Positions 12,301 through 27,300 of a DNA stretch of 64,000 nt are shown here, piece after piece. Position 1 is the stretch's first letter. Every line of letters starts with the position of its first letter. The position numbers were made by a program, and so were the translations under genes. The stretch comes from Camarhynchus parvulus (lineage: Eukaryota > Chordata > Aves > Passeriformes > Thraupidae), in NCBI RefSeq assembly GCF_901933205.1, contig NC_044581.1, positions 13,419,501 through 13,483,500 of the forward strand. Direction: 5' to 3'. The notes under the pieces were generated by a model. It did not search any database, had not been told where the DNA came from, and worked only from the letters and a program-made list of their open reading frames with translations.

Positions 12301-15300
12301 TAGGACACATGGCAAATGGATCCAGAGGGTCACCTGGCACCAGGGATGACTGGGGCAGCTGGGAGAACTCAGAGCCAGCAGTTACATATGAAGGGCCAGG
12401 GAGCTCTGTGATGAGGTAAAGAGGAGGATTCCCTGAGTATGGAGAGGAATATCAGATATTTCAGTGCCCCAACACTGATCATGCTGATTTAAGTAGGCTG
12501 CTGGTCAAGAGTATAAGAATTTCTCATTTCACAAGAATGAAGTTACATTGTACTTTTATCAAGTTTTCTTACATTAAGTTTCTGCAGGATCTCATATGTT
12601 GACTTGTTTTTCCAGTCATTAATATTTACATCTGGTTGCTGCTCAAGTTCAGAAGCATTGGGAGTACTAGATTGTCTCTTGACTTTTGAATGTTTTGGAA
12701 GATCCAGCTCCTCCAAACTCTTAAATACAGGAGCCCTGAAAAACAAGTATTTAATTTCGTCATGGTTCAGAAAATATTTTAATAATCACAGAAATCATCA
12801 CCACTATTTACACATAGCCTTACTCTTCTGTTTCAGTGATGCTTAGGAAGTCAAGTTGTTCAACAACTGCTCCAGATATTAATGTCTGCAATGAAAAATT
12901 GAAAACAAATTTTAAAATAAATACATAACTATATAGCTGTCTTTTAATCTCAGTATGTTGCTGGTGGTTTCCATTGAGAAAGTAGGTTTTTTATCTACAG
13001 TTCCAAATATTTTATACTTTCAGAGTATTTTTGCTCTTTCATGAGGAAAAAGAGCTTAAGGCAGCAGAAGTCTCTTGGGGCTGCTCTCTCCTTTTTGCTC
13101 GTGTTCCATGGTTCTTTTGCCCTGTCCAGCTTCATCAAGCACCAAAGCCAGGGCTGATGAAAACTCTGAGACTGAGGATTTGCCTTCCTCAGAGTCCTGC
13201 ACAGTCCCCACGTTCTGGAGCCCAAAGCCCATTATTCCAGGGATGGCTGAAGGCCAGGAAGTTTTCTTGTCAGCCTCACTGATGTTTCAGGCAAACACTA
13301 CAAAGAGCATTCCCACTCTGTGCTCGTTCCCTAATCCAAGCATGCCTGACCTAAGTTTGCACATCAAATGCAGCTTACAAATACATCTCAAAAGATTACA
13401 GAGCTGAAACTCAGTGCTGCATTTATCTGATGCAGTCATTACAATTCATTCACTCTGAATTTATAGGAATTCCCCATTTATCTACAGCCAGAGGAAATGT
13501 ATTGTACTACAGCAGTTTTAAGACTGCTTTTGATTGTTCTCATTAGCTAAATAAAACCGAATGTGTTTTATGAACTTTTATATTCCATTTTCATTGTACA
13601 TGAGTTGCAGTAAAACACTGATCTGTTACACTGAGATGACAGAATATAAAAACCCTGCTTTGCTTTTATTACTGGTGCCATTCATTCTTTGCCTTACACA
13701 TCTGCTTGAACACATGATGACAATGAAGGTAAAAATCAGAAAAGAGCTACAAAACTTCTGAACATAGAAAATTTTAAATTAAATCAGATTTGGTATACTT
13801 TACAGGAGAAAAAGAGCATTCACCCAATTAAAGATACACATTCTCTCTCAGGCATATTTAACATGTGCACCTAAATGAAGCAGCTGAATGCAACTGACAA
13901 AGACCAATATATATTTTGTTGGAATAAATGAATTATTCGAGAAAACACCAGGAATTAGACAAATCTTTTCCCAAATCCTCCCCTATAATGAAACAAGACT
14001 GTTAATAAAATGCCAACTGTGCAGTAAGACAGAGATTCCAGCTCAGCTGCTGCAGCAGGCGCAGGATGCCCAGCAGGAAAGGCACCCACCACCTTCTCCA
14101 CTGGCCTTCAAGTCAAACAAACATTTGTTTGTATCTTCCCATGTGCTCTGTTTAATGGCTAACAAATAAAGCAAAGACCAGTGACTGTCACCATCTTAAA
14201 CTCTTTAAAACAACTCCTTACTTTTTATATTGGAAAAAGAATCTTTCCAGAAGGTCAGTGAGTATGGAAGGCAAAGTCCAGTGTAGTGCTTAGAATAAGG
14301 ACACAGGTAGATGGAGAACTTCTTGTCTGATAAATCTTTCTTGCAAGGCAAGAAAGTGATTGCAGTTAAATTTAAAAAACAAAAAACCAAACCAAACCAC
14401 AACAACAACCACCCTGTAGCCAAATGAAAGGTTTTCCATGGGCAGTAATGGCATCTGCTATAGGAAGAGTCAGTGGTACCAGGAGAGACTCCATGACCTG
14501 CATGTGAGCAGGAGAAATACGTAAATACTTAAAGATTGCAAGGATATCTTAAACCATCACAGCTAGAAGCATTTCCTTTCCTGACCCAGCTCTTCTACAA
14601 ATTAATGATCTTCTAGGGAACAAGAAGCCATTACTCTGTCTTTAGTCTTGTCTCTTACAAAAAAAGTATAGTTCAGTAAGTGTAAACTAAGATTAACTAC
14701 CACATAGGAGTATGTAAAATCAGCACCTGCCTTGGTAATTTTCACATTTTAATGAAGGAATGTTCCTGCTTTAAGATTCATTCAAACAGTAAAGATGTTA
14801 AAACTAGATCTTAGTTCTTGTAAGAATTTTAATATATGTGAAGCACCTTTTTTCCCCACTCTGTGATTACCTAATCAAAAGAAATCCCTCAGTGCTTGAC
14901 ACCATGGCTTTATCCTTTGGTAGTAATTTCACAAGATTGCCTAACAAAAAAACACCCCTTTCCCTTCTGAAAATCCTCTGTGAAGATTATGACTTTCAAA
15001 AGACACATCAAAAGGAATTAAAATAAACCCATGTTTCTGTTGAGACAAAACAAACAGTACTAAATGTCTTGACTCCTTATTTTTATGAAACTAAATAAAA
15101 TCAGAAGTCACATAAACCCCTGAAGTGGTAAGAATACATGTAGCAGTACCAGGAGGGAAGAACACAAGAGTCAGGAGAGACACCTTACCTGTACTCTGTC
15201 AACGTGAACCTTCACTCCTCCAACAAGTCCCTTTCTAAAGGCAGCCAGCATATCTAATATGGGACTGAATCTGCTCCCTCTGCAATTTGAAACAGAACTC

Positions 15301-18300
15301 CATGAATCTTTTGCTCAGGTAAGCCCCACACTGCAAATGCTGCTTTTCTCCCTCCCTACCTGATGTTGTCCTCCCGGATGAGCACCACGAACAGGGGCCG
15401 GCCGTGCATTTTCCAGTACTGCTTAATGAACTGCAGGGCATTCTGGGCAAGGAGGAGCCTCAGTCACAAAACATCCCAAAGAACACAGCCAGCACAGCCT
15501 ACCCCAGCACACAGTGCAAGACAGCAGAGCACCTACAGCCCTGAGAACCACAGCAGCTTAAAAACACCTCAGCTACTAAAGCACCAACAGATTTCTGCAA
15601 CGGGCACAAGCTGCTGTCAAGCCCTGCTATTTCCTAGGTGTTCTAAAATACTCCTAAGAAAATGCATGGATCATGGAGCAAAGCATGAGACAGGGCAGTC
15701 TCTGAACTACAGGCAGCAACCTAGAAAATGTGTGGGGGGGATCCAGGGCTTGAATCCCAGCCACAGGGATGGAAGCACCAGGGCCACCTTCTGTGCATGT
15801 GGGCAATGAGCTCTGAGCTGCTGTCAACCTTACAGGCAGGGAAGGGGGGCAGTTTTAATATTTGTGCAAAATCAAGTAGTGTTTCGTCCATGTAAGGCTT
15901 TCATATCTCCTGTAAACACCAGTCTTGTTCCTTTTTTCAGGCAACAACATTTGTTCTCCCAAAGAAACTAATGATAATTTGCTTGCTGCCCTACAGCATT
16001 CCCAGGCACTTGGGGGGCAGGTTTTTTTGTCACAGAGAGATACTCACTAGAACTCATACTGGGCAGGATATTTGTCTCAATACACTTTCTAGCTGCAGGT
16101 TTATTTTTGTATTATAATAATACACACTCTACTGTGTTCCCCCTTCAGTCTTCTGTTTCATCAGACTGCACAGTTTATTCTTCTACAGACTATTTTTGTC
16201 AGTTACTCAAATGAAAAGTTACAAATACCTTAATGTCATCAATCAACATCATAACATCCTGAGACATGTAGAAATCACTGAGATCAAAAATGATCGAGTA
16301 GCAAACTACAGTCTTCCCCAGGATTCGATAAATCTGTTGAGAAAGAAAACTTCCATTAATCTTTTCTTTAAAACGTTCATCAGAGCCAAATACCAGGACT
16401 TGAACGTCATAAAATATGCATAAAATAACATTACATTTCAATTCTAGTTAAAATTACATAGACTAAATGTTTATCTGAAATATTTATCAATAATAAGAAT
16501 ATAAACTTTTCTTGTAATAACCTTTGATGTTCCAAGGCATCCTATGGGTCTGTCCGGTCTTCCAGATAATCCCAGCTTCTCATTGACTCCCAAATGGAAG
16601 TAAGCCTGTGAGAAAGAGTCATGAAAACTGATAAGAACTTAGATACCAGCCTTTTTCATCTCCTGCCACATCTCACAAAGAAGGCTGTGTGCAGTCTGCT
16701 TTGATTAGAAAATGATTCAGAAAATGTGGCTGCTATTGCTGTTCAGGGTTGTGTTTTCTAAAAAACACTTGTTGTTTCCTATAGTAGGTCTTCCTTTTAA
16801 CTTCTTGCTGTGATTACTTTTCTATTCTATGTAAGCAAAATATTTATTGATTTTTTAAATTGCTTATTGAAATAATTTTTAAAGGATCATTTGCATTTAT
16901 TGGCTAGCCAAATTTGCCTTCTGCAATGCTTTTCCAGAGTGGATACAAAAGTAAAAGAGTAATATAGGAACTCTTTAAATATCTTTGTACAAATTTGTAA
17001 AATTAATGCATCAGCAACACAAGCAAGAGGGAATTATCTCATTATTCACAGCTTGATTCTTATTAGTTATGTATGCCTGTCATTCAACTGATACAATTTT
17101 GCAAAAATAACTTTCCCTTATTACATTGTATGAGTATAAAACCGTAAGAAAACAACTAATCTGTGAGCAATACAGTATAAATGCATCAGTTAAACCTGGC
17201 TGAAAGATGTAATTTTTCCTTACTTGGCCTGTTTTAGGTAAGGAATCCACCATTTCTGCAGAATATTCAGAATTCTGAACATTTTCCGAAGTTCAATCTT
17301 TCTTTGTGTTATAGGAAGATAATTCAGAAGCAAATGAAAGCAAACACTTGAACAAACATTACACTCAATAGCTTTTTATTGCTGTCAGCCTGGGGTCTTC
17401 CTGATCCTGCTCATGTTTCTGCACTAATACCCAAAGCTATTTAAAAAAGAAAATAAACAAAATTACCTACAAGACCTGTTCATCCAGAGTAAGGAACTGG
17501 ATTCAAGTGGGGAATCCAGAAGACTGATAGCCTCAACAACCCACCTGTACATAACAAACAATGCTGAACCTCTGCTGTGGTAAATGAGGGAGACTGGAAG
17601 AATGGCAGCAGACAGGGCCAGTTAATACTAAAAGCACCTTCATTTTGCTGGAATGCAGAACATGAAATACTTTCTTAACAAAAGCAGAACTGCATTAGCA
17701 TTGTAATATTGTCTGTTTCCTTGAGGACTCTGTAGCTTGAGGCCCCTGTTGGCACACAGGCTACTGCAGCAGTTTCCTCCTCTAGTGAGAGTTCTCCAGC
17801 CTGATCTGTTCCAATCAAAGCTCATATCCAGCACCAGGCACAATTCATTCAAGTCCAGCTGCTTCGAGCACCTTTGGGTTTTTTTATTAAAAAGCCCTTC
17901 AATTCTGGATTATTAAGCTGCTAATAGCAAGAAATAGCTGGGAAAGCAGACTGGGCTGTGGGGTTGATTTATGAGCATGACCCAAAATGCAGCTGTCTTG
18001 CACACCATCTGCTTCTGTGCTCCCTCTCCTCCTCTCAAGTCCATGCCCAGGGGTGCTCTGCTCCTCTCCTGTACTGTACTTCCATTCCACATGTACTTTT
18101 TTCCTATGTATTCCATGTATCTTGTCCCATGTTATTATTTATATCTTTCTTCTCTTTTCCCACTGCCCCCAGTTTGTGGATATCTTTACATGACTTTAAG
18201 TTCTACTTTCAGTCCCCATCCATTTGTTTTACAGCACTTCTTTGGACACATGCCTGTTAATAAGTCTAGAGATTAAAACTGTTATCATACACTACTGGAG

Positions 18301-21300
18301 CAGTCCAAAAGTTTCTGATTAAATTAAATCCTCCTTAGAACTGACAGCATCAGAGTAGGAAATATTGAGATCCGTATTTTCCACAGATCAACCTTCTATT
18401 CCCCAAAATACATTGACTGTTCCACTGTTGGCTTCCTTTCCCCTCAAAGGATGACAAATACTGCCAGGAGCTTTTGTTTGTTTGCTTTTTGGTTCATTTT
18501 GGTTATTGGCATAAGCCCCAAGATCAAACCCCAGTTCTCATAACACCCCAAACACTCTCTTTACTTCATAGCTCTGGCAGAGCCTTTATTAGAAGCCCAT
18601 TAAGAAGAGGTTTTGTATCAGGTGAATTAATATTTTCATGGCACTCCTTTACATAGTAAGTTTTGATGAGGCAGCTGTACCTACCCATCATAAGGATAAA
18701 GGAAGTGTCAGAATTGCCAGATGTCTCAACAGCTTTAGAAAAATAAATCTTAACACAGACTTTTCCATAGATAGGAATTTAAGTGATAATAATAAAACTT
18801 AATGAAGATCTCATCCTTTTGGCAGGAAAACCACAAAAGAGAGACAATGTATACCTCTATAGTAAAGTTATGGAGTATTCATTTCTTAAACCAAAGTTTC
18901 AGTACAGAATTTCAGGACAGATACAGACAAAGAGAACATATTTTGGAATATATTATCATGAAAGCTAGTGAGTAAAAATGGGTTCAGAAATGAACAAGGC
19001 TGAATGGAAACAGGGCTTTTTCTCCTCCTCCTGTTTTAGTCCTTCTCAGGAGTTAGTGGCAGCCATAATTTGGGGTAAGCATTTTTCTGAATAAGCCACA
19101 GCCAGGTTTAGCACATCCTTCATCCTCACAAACTTACGAAACCCAAACTATGCTGCTATATTCTCTATTTTTGGGTTGACTTTTTTCCTTGTGTCCTACA
19201 CACTCCTGATACATCATGGCACTGGCCATGTGACCTGATTTCTGAGGGAGGGCCCTACACAGTGATCTGTTCTACACTGGGGATCTGACAAAGAATTTGT
19301 CACTGCACTGCCCCACACATTCATCACTCTTGTGTGACACCATTTGTACAACACAGGGTCAGCAGGAGCTTTGTGTCTGACCTACAGCCAGGACCAGCAG
19401 GGCCAGCCCAGGCCTGGAAGGATGTGGTTGTCCCTCAGGAGACTCCTTGCCCCAGCAGAAAACAGATTCTCCAGGGAGGATGAAGGGGATGCTGAAGATG
19501 ATCCTTCATCCCAGTAATTTGTAACTGTGCTGTGTTAAATGTGCTCAGCTAAAGGGGTAGACCAAAAAGGATTTCAAACCCAAAACTTCCTGGATATAGC
19601 CAATCCAAAGGAAACCAGTGACAGAGATGTGGATATTGCCTGTTGCAGGGGCTGCACTATGAATCCTGTCATGGTTTATGCCTACTGCCTTAATCCATTT
19701 CTTTGACTATGGCTCATTTGCTTGTTTCTCCATCAAAATTCATTCAGTTTACCAAGTTACTAATGTTATTAAGATTTTATTATTCATGCATTATACTTTG
19801 AAAGTGGCTCAGGCAATAAACTTAATCAGATAATACAGAACATGTGGGCTCCTACATTTCCCTGAAAGCTGCAGGCATCTGTAACTTCCAGTGCCAGCAC
19901 ACCTTGCAACTGCTTTGAGAGGACAGAAATATGTAGACAACAGCTTAGGGAGATATAAGGCCAATAGCTTGATATAAATCCTTGTTTTTACAAAAGAAAT
20001 ACCCAGATGGATAAATAATTTTAAATGCAGAATTCCTTACTTTGACAAGTTCTTTCTGCGCCCATATCTGAATTGGTTCCACCTGCTGGGGGGTCTGAGT
20101 TTGGATTCCATACGTGTTCAGAAAAACTTGCAGGCTACAAATGAAATACAGATACATTTAATGACAAATCACAGAATAGTTTTAATAATTCTCTTGGCAG
20201 CAGATGTATAGAAGTAGCAGCATTTTATTCTACACCATTTCAGATGTACTGTTCAACCCTTCCTTAATACACAGGTACTCAACAAAAGCAAACACATACC
20301 GCTGGCTTTCTGCTATCAGGGCCACGTGGACCACCAAATCATTTTCTAAGGGACCCTGCAAAATAATGACAAAATCATTAATGGCATTGCTAACTAAAGA
20401 TTTTATTTAAATAGCATGACCAAGGACAATGACTATTCAAACAATCCACAACTATGACAGACAGCACTATCTGCATTGCTTTTTCTTAGGGTATGAGCAA
20501 ATTGAAAGATTTATAAATTTTAAGACTACAGGAAGCCTGTCCTACCAATAATACTCTGCAAAACACATTTTGGAGAATTAGTAATAAACAGATTTCTGGT
20601 AATAATTACGCTGCTTGGATTAGTTTGGGGGTTTCTTTAATTAATAAGAACTAGATAAGGAAAACATTTTATTTGTACAAAAATTTGGAATTTATCCAAT
20701 TAATATCTTCTATATGCCTGATATGACCTGATGTTTTGATAAATATTTTTGTACTGAGCAAAATTATTCAGCTTTTTGGGTAAACAATAAAATTCACTTG
20801 GAAATAATGACCTGATGATTTCAAACCTTTACTCTGAAAAATTGTCATCACACAGGTGCTTTTTAGTGACATGAAAGACATATTACATTTACTGGAGACA
20901 GCTGCATTTCCTTGCACTGCTTATTACACTGACACTTCATGTTTGAAATAAATACCAGTATTTTACATCAGGAAACCATGCAAATAGCAGTGAATTCAAC
21001 ATGTTGGGTGAAATCATTGACTTAACTCCCTGGGTCTCAATCTGGCAATTCACCTTTGCTGGCTCTGGCACAATGAGCTATGAACACAACCCCCCTGGTC
21101 CTTGTTCATCCTCTGGCATTCACTGACTGTAGAACAACACAACTAAGAGCAGATCTCATTTTCATTGCTAAAATGCTTTTGTCTGCTTTTGTCTAGAAAC
21201 TACCAGAACATGAATGACAGAAGTTAAACACATCTTCTATCAATTGTATAAAGAGACAGCATTTTTTGTGATGACAGAGGGATAGACATTGATTTAGAAT

Positions 21301-24300
21301 GAGAAGTTCAGAGGGAACACTTACTTGCTCAGGCAGCTGTGAGCTGTGAGCCTTCATATCAATAAAGATCTTAGGGATTTGCAGAAGAAATTCTTGGTAA
21401 CTTTTTCCCAGAAGTCTCTCAGCACTACATTTGCACTAAAAATTCTCGACTTTTTGCCACATGAAATAAGTTTCTGATGAAAGTATGTGCATAAAGAGAC
21501 TAGATGAGCTGTCAGAAGTTCAAGCAACATTAGATTTTCCTGCTCAGAATGAGATCATTGTGCTATCACTTGTATTTACACAAACAGTAGGAAAACTCAA
21601 CCCAAAACTCAGCCCTAATCATTGTGTATAAAACCAAAAGCAGAAGCCTCCCCAACCTGAAAATGAGAGAGCCCTTCCAAGAGTAATGATTTGCACATAG
21701 CCTGTGATCTAACCTGGCAGTGGCCTTTGAGCTAAGACTCAGTTCCCCTCTCACTGAAGAGCTGAGCAGGACTGTGTGAGCACAGCCTCTAAATTGTACA
21801 TAACCCATGAGTTCTGCCTCTCACACACAGCCAAGGACAGGACTCATTTACAGCAGCCAATAAATGGTGGTTCTAACACAGCCCAGAACTACATAAATGC
21901 AGCTACAGCACAACTGGCACAACACAAAATCTGTGTGAAAAACTACTAGATCTTTTAAAGTATTGTGGAAAAAATATAAGTATCATTGCAGTACAACTAC
22001 AGGATTGCTGCAACATTAAACAGAAAGTTAGTTACTGTCATTTGACATGTCATAGCCTGGAGGATCACAAGTAGTGACCTAGAGAAACACAGGTCAAAAT
22101 AATAGCTAAAACACTCAAAAAAAGGAAGTCACCCTTTCCAGTGATGATTGTGCTATATAGTATTTGCTGTATATTAAAAAAAAAAAAAGGGATATGGAAA
22201 AGTATTAAACTGCTAAATATTCCACTAAATAAATCATCTTGTTAAAAATTCCATTTTAATGTCTTGGCTTTCTCATTTCTAATAAGGCCAGCTCAAGTAT
22301 TGCTCCCACAACATCCATCACTGTCTCCCCAAGACACCAGGACAGCCCCCCTGCCCAGGCTCCCCCTCCTGCCTTGTGTTGCCACCTTGGATCCTTGGCA
22401 GAAGGGTTGGTTTCAGCTGTATTCTGCATGCTGTGCAGATGATAAATATACTTCAGAAGAACAAGATAAAAGACTGATTAGTTGTTCTTCCTCTCCAAAA
22501 GGAGAATAAAAAAAAAATTCAAAAAAAAATTCACAGTTTTTAACAAGGTTATAAACTGCTGGAGGTAGGATAAAGGGAAAAATCCCTGACTCCGTTCCTG
22601 GCACAAGCAGAGAAAGCAGCTCAGTATCAGCCTCTCACTGCACAGATGTTATCACTGTGCCTTTCTGCTTCCACTGCCAGGAAACCTCAGAACTCTGAAA
22701 AAACCCCATTCATTGAGCATGTGAGATAGGGGGCAGAGCATTGAAGAGCTGGATGGAAATGGCATCCACTGGGATTCCTGAGTGCACGGAGTGAGGAGAG
22801 GCAAACGGGAACAGCTCACAACAGGAGAGGCTGCACTGCACCCCCATGACCCCTGGCTGCTCCTGAGCAGCAGCTGCCCCAGGCCACCACTGACCACTGC
22901 TGACCACCCTGTGCCCACTGGCACTGAGCTCCTGGCACTGCTGACCACTGCTGACCACCCTGTGCCCACTGGCACTGAGCTCCTGGCACTGCTGACCACT
23001 GCTGACCACCCTGTGCCCACTGGCACTGAGCTCCTGGCACTGCTGACCACTGCTGACTATCCTGTGCCCACTGGCACTGAGCTCCTGGCAGCACTGACCA
23101 CTGCTGACTATCCTGTGCCCACTGGCACTGAGCTCCTGGCACTGCTGACCACTGCTGACCACCCTGTGCCCACTGGCACTGAGCTCCTGGCAGCACTGAC
23201 CACTGCTGACTATCCTGTGCCCACTGGCACTGAGCTCCTGGCACTGCTGACCACTGCTGACCACCCTGTGCCCACTGGCACTGAGCTCCTGGCAGTGCTG
23301 ACCACTGCTGACCACCCTGTGCCCACTGGCACTGAGCTCCTGGCACTGCTGACCACTGCTGACCACCCTGTGCCCACTGGCACTGAGCTCCTGGCAGCAC
23401 TGACCACTGCTGACTATCCTGTGCCCACTGGCACTGAGCTCCTGGCACTGCTGACCACTGCTGACCACCCTGTGCCCACTGGCACTGAGCTCCTGGCACC
23501 ACTGACCACTGCTGACCACCCTGTGCCCACTGGCACTGAGCTCCTGGCACTGCTGACCACTGCTGACCACCCTGTGCCCACTGGCACTGAGCTCCTGGCA
23601 GTGCTGACCCCCCTGTGCCCACTGGCACTGAGCTCCTGGCAGCACTGACCACTGCTGACCACTCTGTGCCCGCTGGCACAGACACACCAGCCCCTGAAAT
23701 CAAACACAGCACCCGTGTGTGCCTCAAATTCCCAACCAGCATTTGGCAGGTTTGGAACTGTGTTAACTGTGGTAGGCAATTGTATTAATGGGAATGAAAG
23801 CAAGAACATGTTTAAAATTAACATGACAAAACAAATCATCCAATATGGCTCCACCCAAATTAGACATGCTCTAATCCTAAACATAAAAATCTTAAAATAT
23901 CTCAGTCTATCTACAAGTAATAATTTTAGTTCCTTATTTACATGTCATCTATTTCTCTGAACAAATAAAAAATATAAGCAGTCTATTATTTTGACTACTC
24001 TCTTCCCAATTCTCTTCATCATTAGGCATTAATCTTAATTCCCTGAACCTGAAATGAAATCCTTTCAAATGATTAGTACAGCAAAACATTAAAAGAATAC
24101 AGCCATCACATGCAGAGAATCCAGTTAATTGTAACCCTAAACACATATTTCAATTTAACTCAGAACACAAAATAATCCTACTCTGGCAATATAGTCAGAT
24201 TATGATTTTGTGTTAAAGATGAAATTAAACACAAGATAGCAATAAATCAGCCTGCACATGTGCCAGTAAAATAGAAAACCATTCCAGAAAAGCCCCATCC

Positions 24301-27300
24301 TACCTCACTTCTCAAATGTTGTTACCATTCAGGCCCTCTCCTACACTACATCCTCCCAAACAGAATGCAACAACCCAAACTGAGCTAGAATCTCCTGAAT
24401 CTGGAGGCACTAAAGAGGAGGCTCAGAAGAAGCGCTTTAAGGAATTCAGTTCTAAAGAGTCTCCCTGAAGCAGAATCCCTGCAGTATCTCCTTTCACAGT
24501 AAAGGGAGTATGGATGGTTCCATTTCTTTGGAACTCCTGGAGGGGCTCTGACCTGACTGTTAGGAGTGCAAAGCACACACAGAGTGTCCCAGTGTGCTCT
24601 GAACACAGACTGAGCCCAGCAAACACAGCCCTGCTCCAGCACCACACTGGCGCTCCCCCAAGAAACAACATATGGACACAGCCTCCTCGAAGTGGGAAAT
24701 AACAGGTTCTGGCATTGAATTAGGTGAAAAAACATTTCCTTCAAACTAGAAACACACAAAATGAGTACTGGTAGCCATTATGTTTTTACTGTACTGCTCA
24801 TTTGATGCCTCAGTTTTCTACAAGCAATGAGATTGTCCTTGGTCTGATTATCTGATGCACTCCCAGCTGTAATTATACATGGTTATATACACAGCTTTCA
24901 TAGCCCTTTTACCTTTGGAGGTCTATATTACCTTACTTTCCTTTACCTAATTCTTCATTGATGCTTCTAAGCTGTAAAAATAAAGTTCCATTGCTTGCTT
25001 AAATCTACACTACTATGTGGGTATCAGACATATTTTTGTGGTGGCACCAAAGCCACAAATATATTAAATTAATTACATTTTTCAGTGGCAAGTGTTTAGA
25101 GTTTATAATCAATGCAGCCACAAAATAAAAACATGCCTACATGGAAAACATATTTCTTGAAGAAATATTTACTTAGCACAGAGCTTCAAATAAAAATGTA
25201 AAAAGCCTTCTTTTTGGTACATCTCCTTTCAAAATACAGTATCACAACAAAATTTATATACACAGGCTTCTGAAATGTTTACATATCCTTATTTATTGCT
25301 TGCATGAATAAAATTTAATACAAATGGAAATAGTTTTCTGTTCAATTTAACTGACTAATTCTTTAGCTATATGGAAAAGAGAAGACATCATTAAAGAGAA
25401 GAAACCACTTTTGATTTCTAAAGACATCATTAAGATGTGCTGTGTTCTCATTTTGTATGGTATTTTTAGTCATTTTCCCTGCACTTTAAGGCAAATATGA
25501 TACTGATTTTGCATAAATTACCTCAATTAGATAAAATGGCATAATCAAATATCCAGACAAACTGGTTAAGCAAATCTGAAATGTGGATTAAAAAAGCCAA
25601 ACTCAAGATTCTTGTCTGGAACTTGAAGACCTTTGCCGGTACAGCTCTCCTGAGTCATGTCAGGGCATCTTTACCCTTCTCTTAACAAAGACCCATTTGA
25701 CATCTGCATGAAGGAATATTTTGCTCTGATACTGCAGCAGTAAAATCACCCAAAATACTGCAGCAGCTGTTTCAGTACAAACTATCCCAAAGAAATCCCA
25801 CAACCTCCTGGCTGCAATGCCAAAGGCCTGATGCCACAGTCTCCATTTCCCACTAATTCAGAAGGGCATCCCTTCCTTCTAACCCTCACTGGGAATCACA
25901 TCTTGGATAGTTTTGGCATTTACAAATCAAAGAAACATATCCACAGTCATCTCTGGCAAAGGAGTATCACCACTGGGAAGAGCACAGCTATAAGCAGACC
26001 TAGGCATGCTCAGAATTTCCTTCCTTCTTCATGCACTGTCTGAAGATGAAGTAAAATATCAAAATGGAGCTGTTATTCTCAATGCATTCAACACTGTTGA
26101 CTTTAAAGTCCCCACTGCATTGCTGAATTTTACTGGGTAGCTGCATTTTACTAAGTTCTTTAGTGACTCACTAAGAGGCCCTCAATGTCTAAGCCATGAG
26201 AAAATAAATTATCATTGCATTATTTATTATCACTTTTGGGAAGCTCTCGGAGCAGAGGCTATTTCTCTCTGAAGATCTGGAAACTGCCTATCCCATACTG
26301 GGTACCCCAAACAGTTGTAAAAGTGCTTTTCTGCTAAGACACTTCCTGATGAGTCACAGAGTGCCTTTAGAACAAAGCCTCATCTTCTTCAAAGTGCTCA
26401 GCTGTGGCATATTAAAACTGACTGGTTTGAAGAATCAAAGAAAGAGGAATCAGATGGGCTGACTCAACACAGGCCCCTCCTGAGGGCACCCCAAAAGGGC
26501 CAGCAGCCCCCAGCTTCTGTCACATTCATAATCCCATGATGAAGAACAAACAAAGAAACCAGGAACAAAGGACATCACTGAACTTTCATTATGTCACAGG
26601 AACATGGCAAGTGCTGCCCTGTGAGCAATGAAAGTCTCCTTATGAATGAACCAACAGCCAGGCACATGGATTACCTTGGAAACAGGAAATAGTAGCAAAC
26701 TGAGGGGATAAGCAGCATTTGGATAGAACAAGAAAAACATTGTTCAGTTCTGAACTTCGAGTGAATCTTAAGATAAATACTTCATCTCTTATGCTTCAAT
26801 GACAAATTCACAATGCTGAACAAGGAACTTCTTAAATATACATTCCTTATACAAAAATAAAAAGGCTGAAACACATCTTTGAGCTACACATTTCCATAGA
26901 CACAGTTCTTACCTGTTTAACTAAAGGAGTTCCCTACACACAGACATGGACATATCTTGCTGTCCCATTCATTACAGATTTGAATTACCATGTTTCAAAC
27001 ATTCCCCATCCCTGGTCACTCACTCCTAACATGCATTTATCCAAATACAGGAGCACATGGAATCGCAGAATCATTAAAGGCCTTTACAGTCAGAGTCCAA
27101 CCACTGAGCCAGCACTCCTAAACCCACACTGAACCCTGTCCCTAAATGCCACATCTGCACATCTTTTAAATACCTTCAGGGATGGTGTATCAACTATACA
27201 AAAGAAACCCCAAAACCACCTCATTCTTGTAGCTCTTAGGAGCTCTAAATACAAAAAATAGTAATATATTGCAGTTGAAATTACTTTGAAGGAATAAGAA

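Noticed and set aside
12195..12419. Possible exon-like segment with a GC-richer run in intron 23
   Set aside because: No similarity to PHKB or another family, and PHKB is already continuous across this intron.
17958..18276. Three overlapping 68-101 codon frames
   Set aside because: All come from a C/T-rich stretch with few stop codons. No conserved motif or splice sites.
22890..23680. CRISPR-like array of direct repeats
   Set aside because: Repeats are head-to-tail without unique spacers, in a vertebrate intron. It is a minisatellite.
22782..23742. Long open frames of about 290-325 codons on both strands
   Set aside because: They lie within the 51-bp tandem array, and the period is a multiple of three, so frames without a stop in one unit stay open throughout. 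The peptides are pure 17-residue repeats with no family resemblance.
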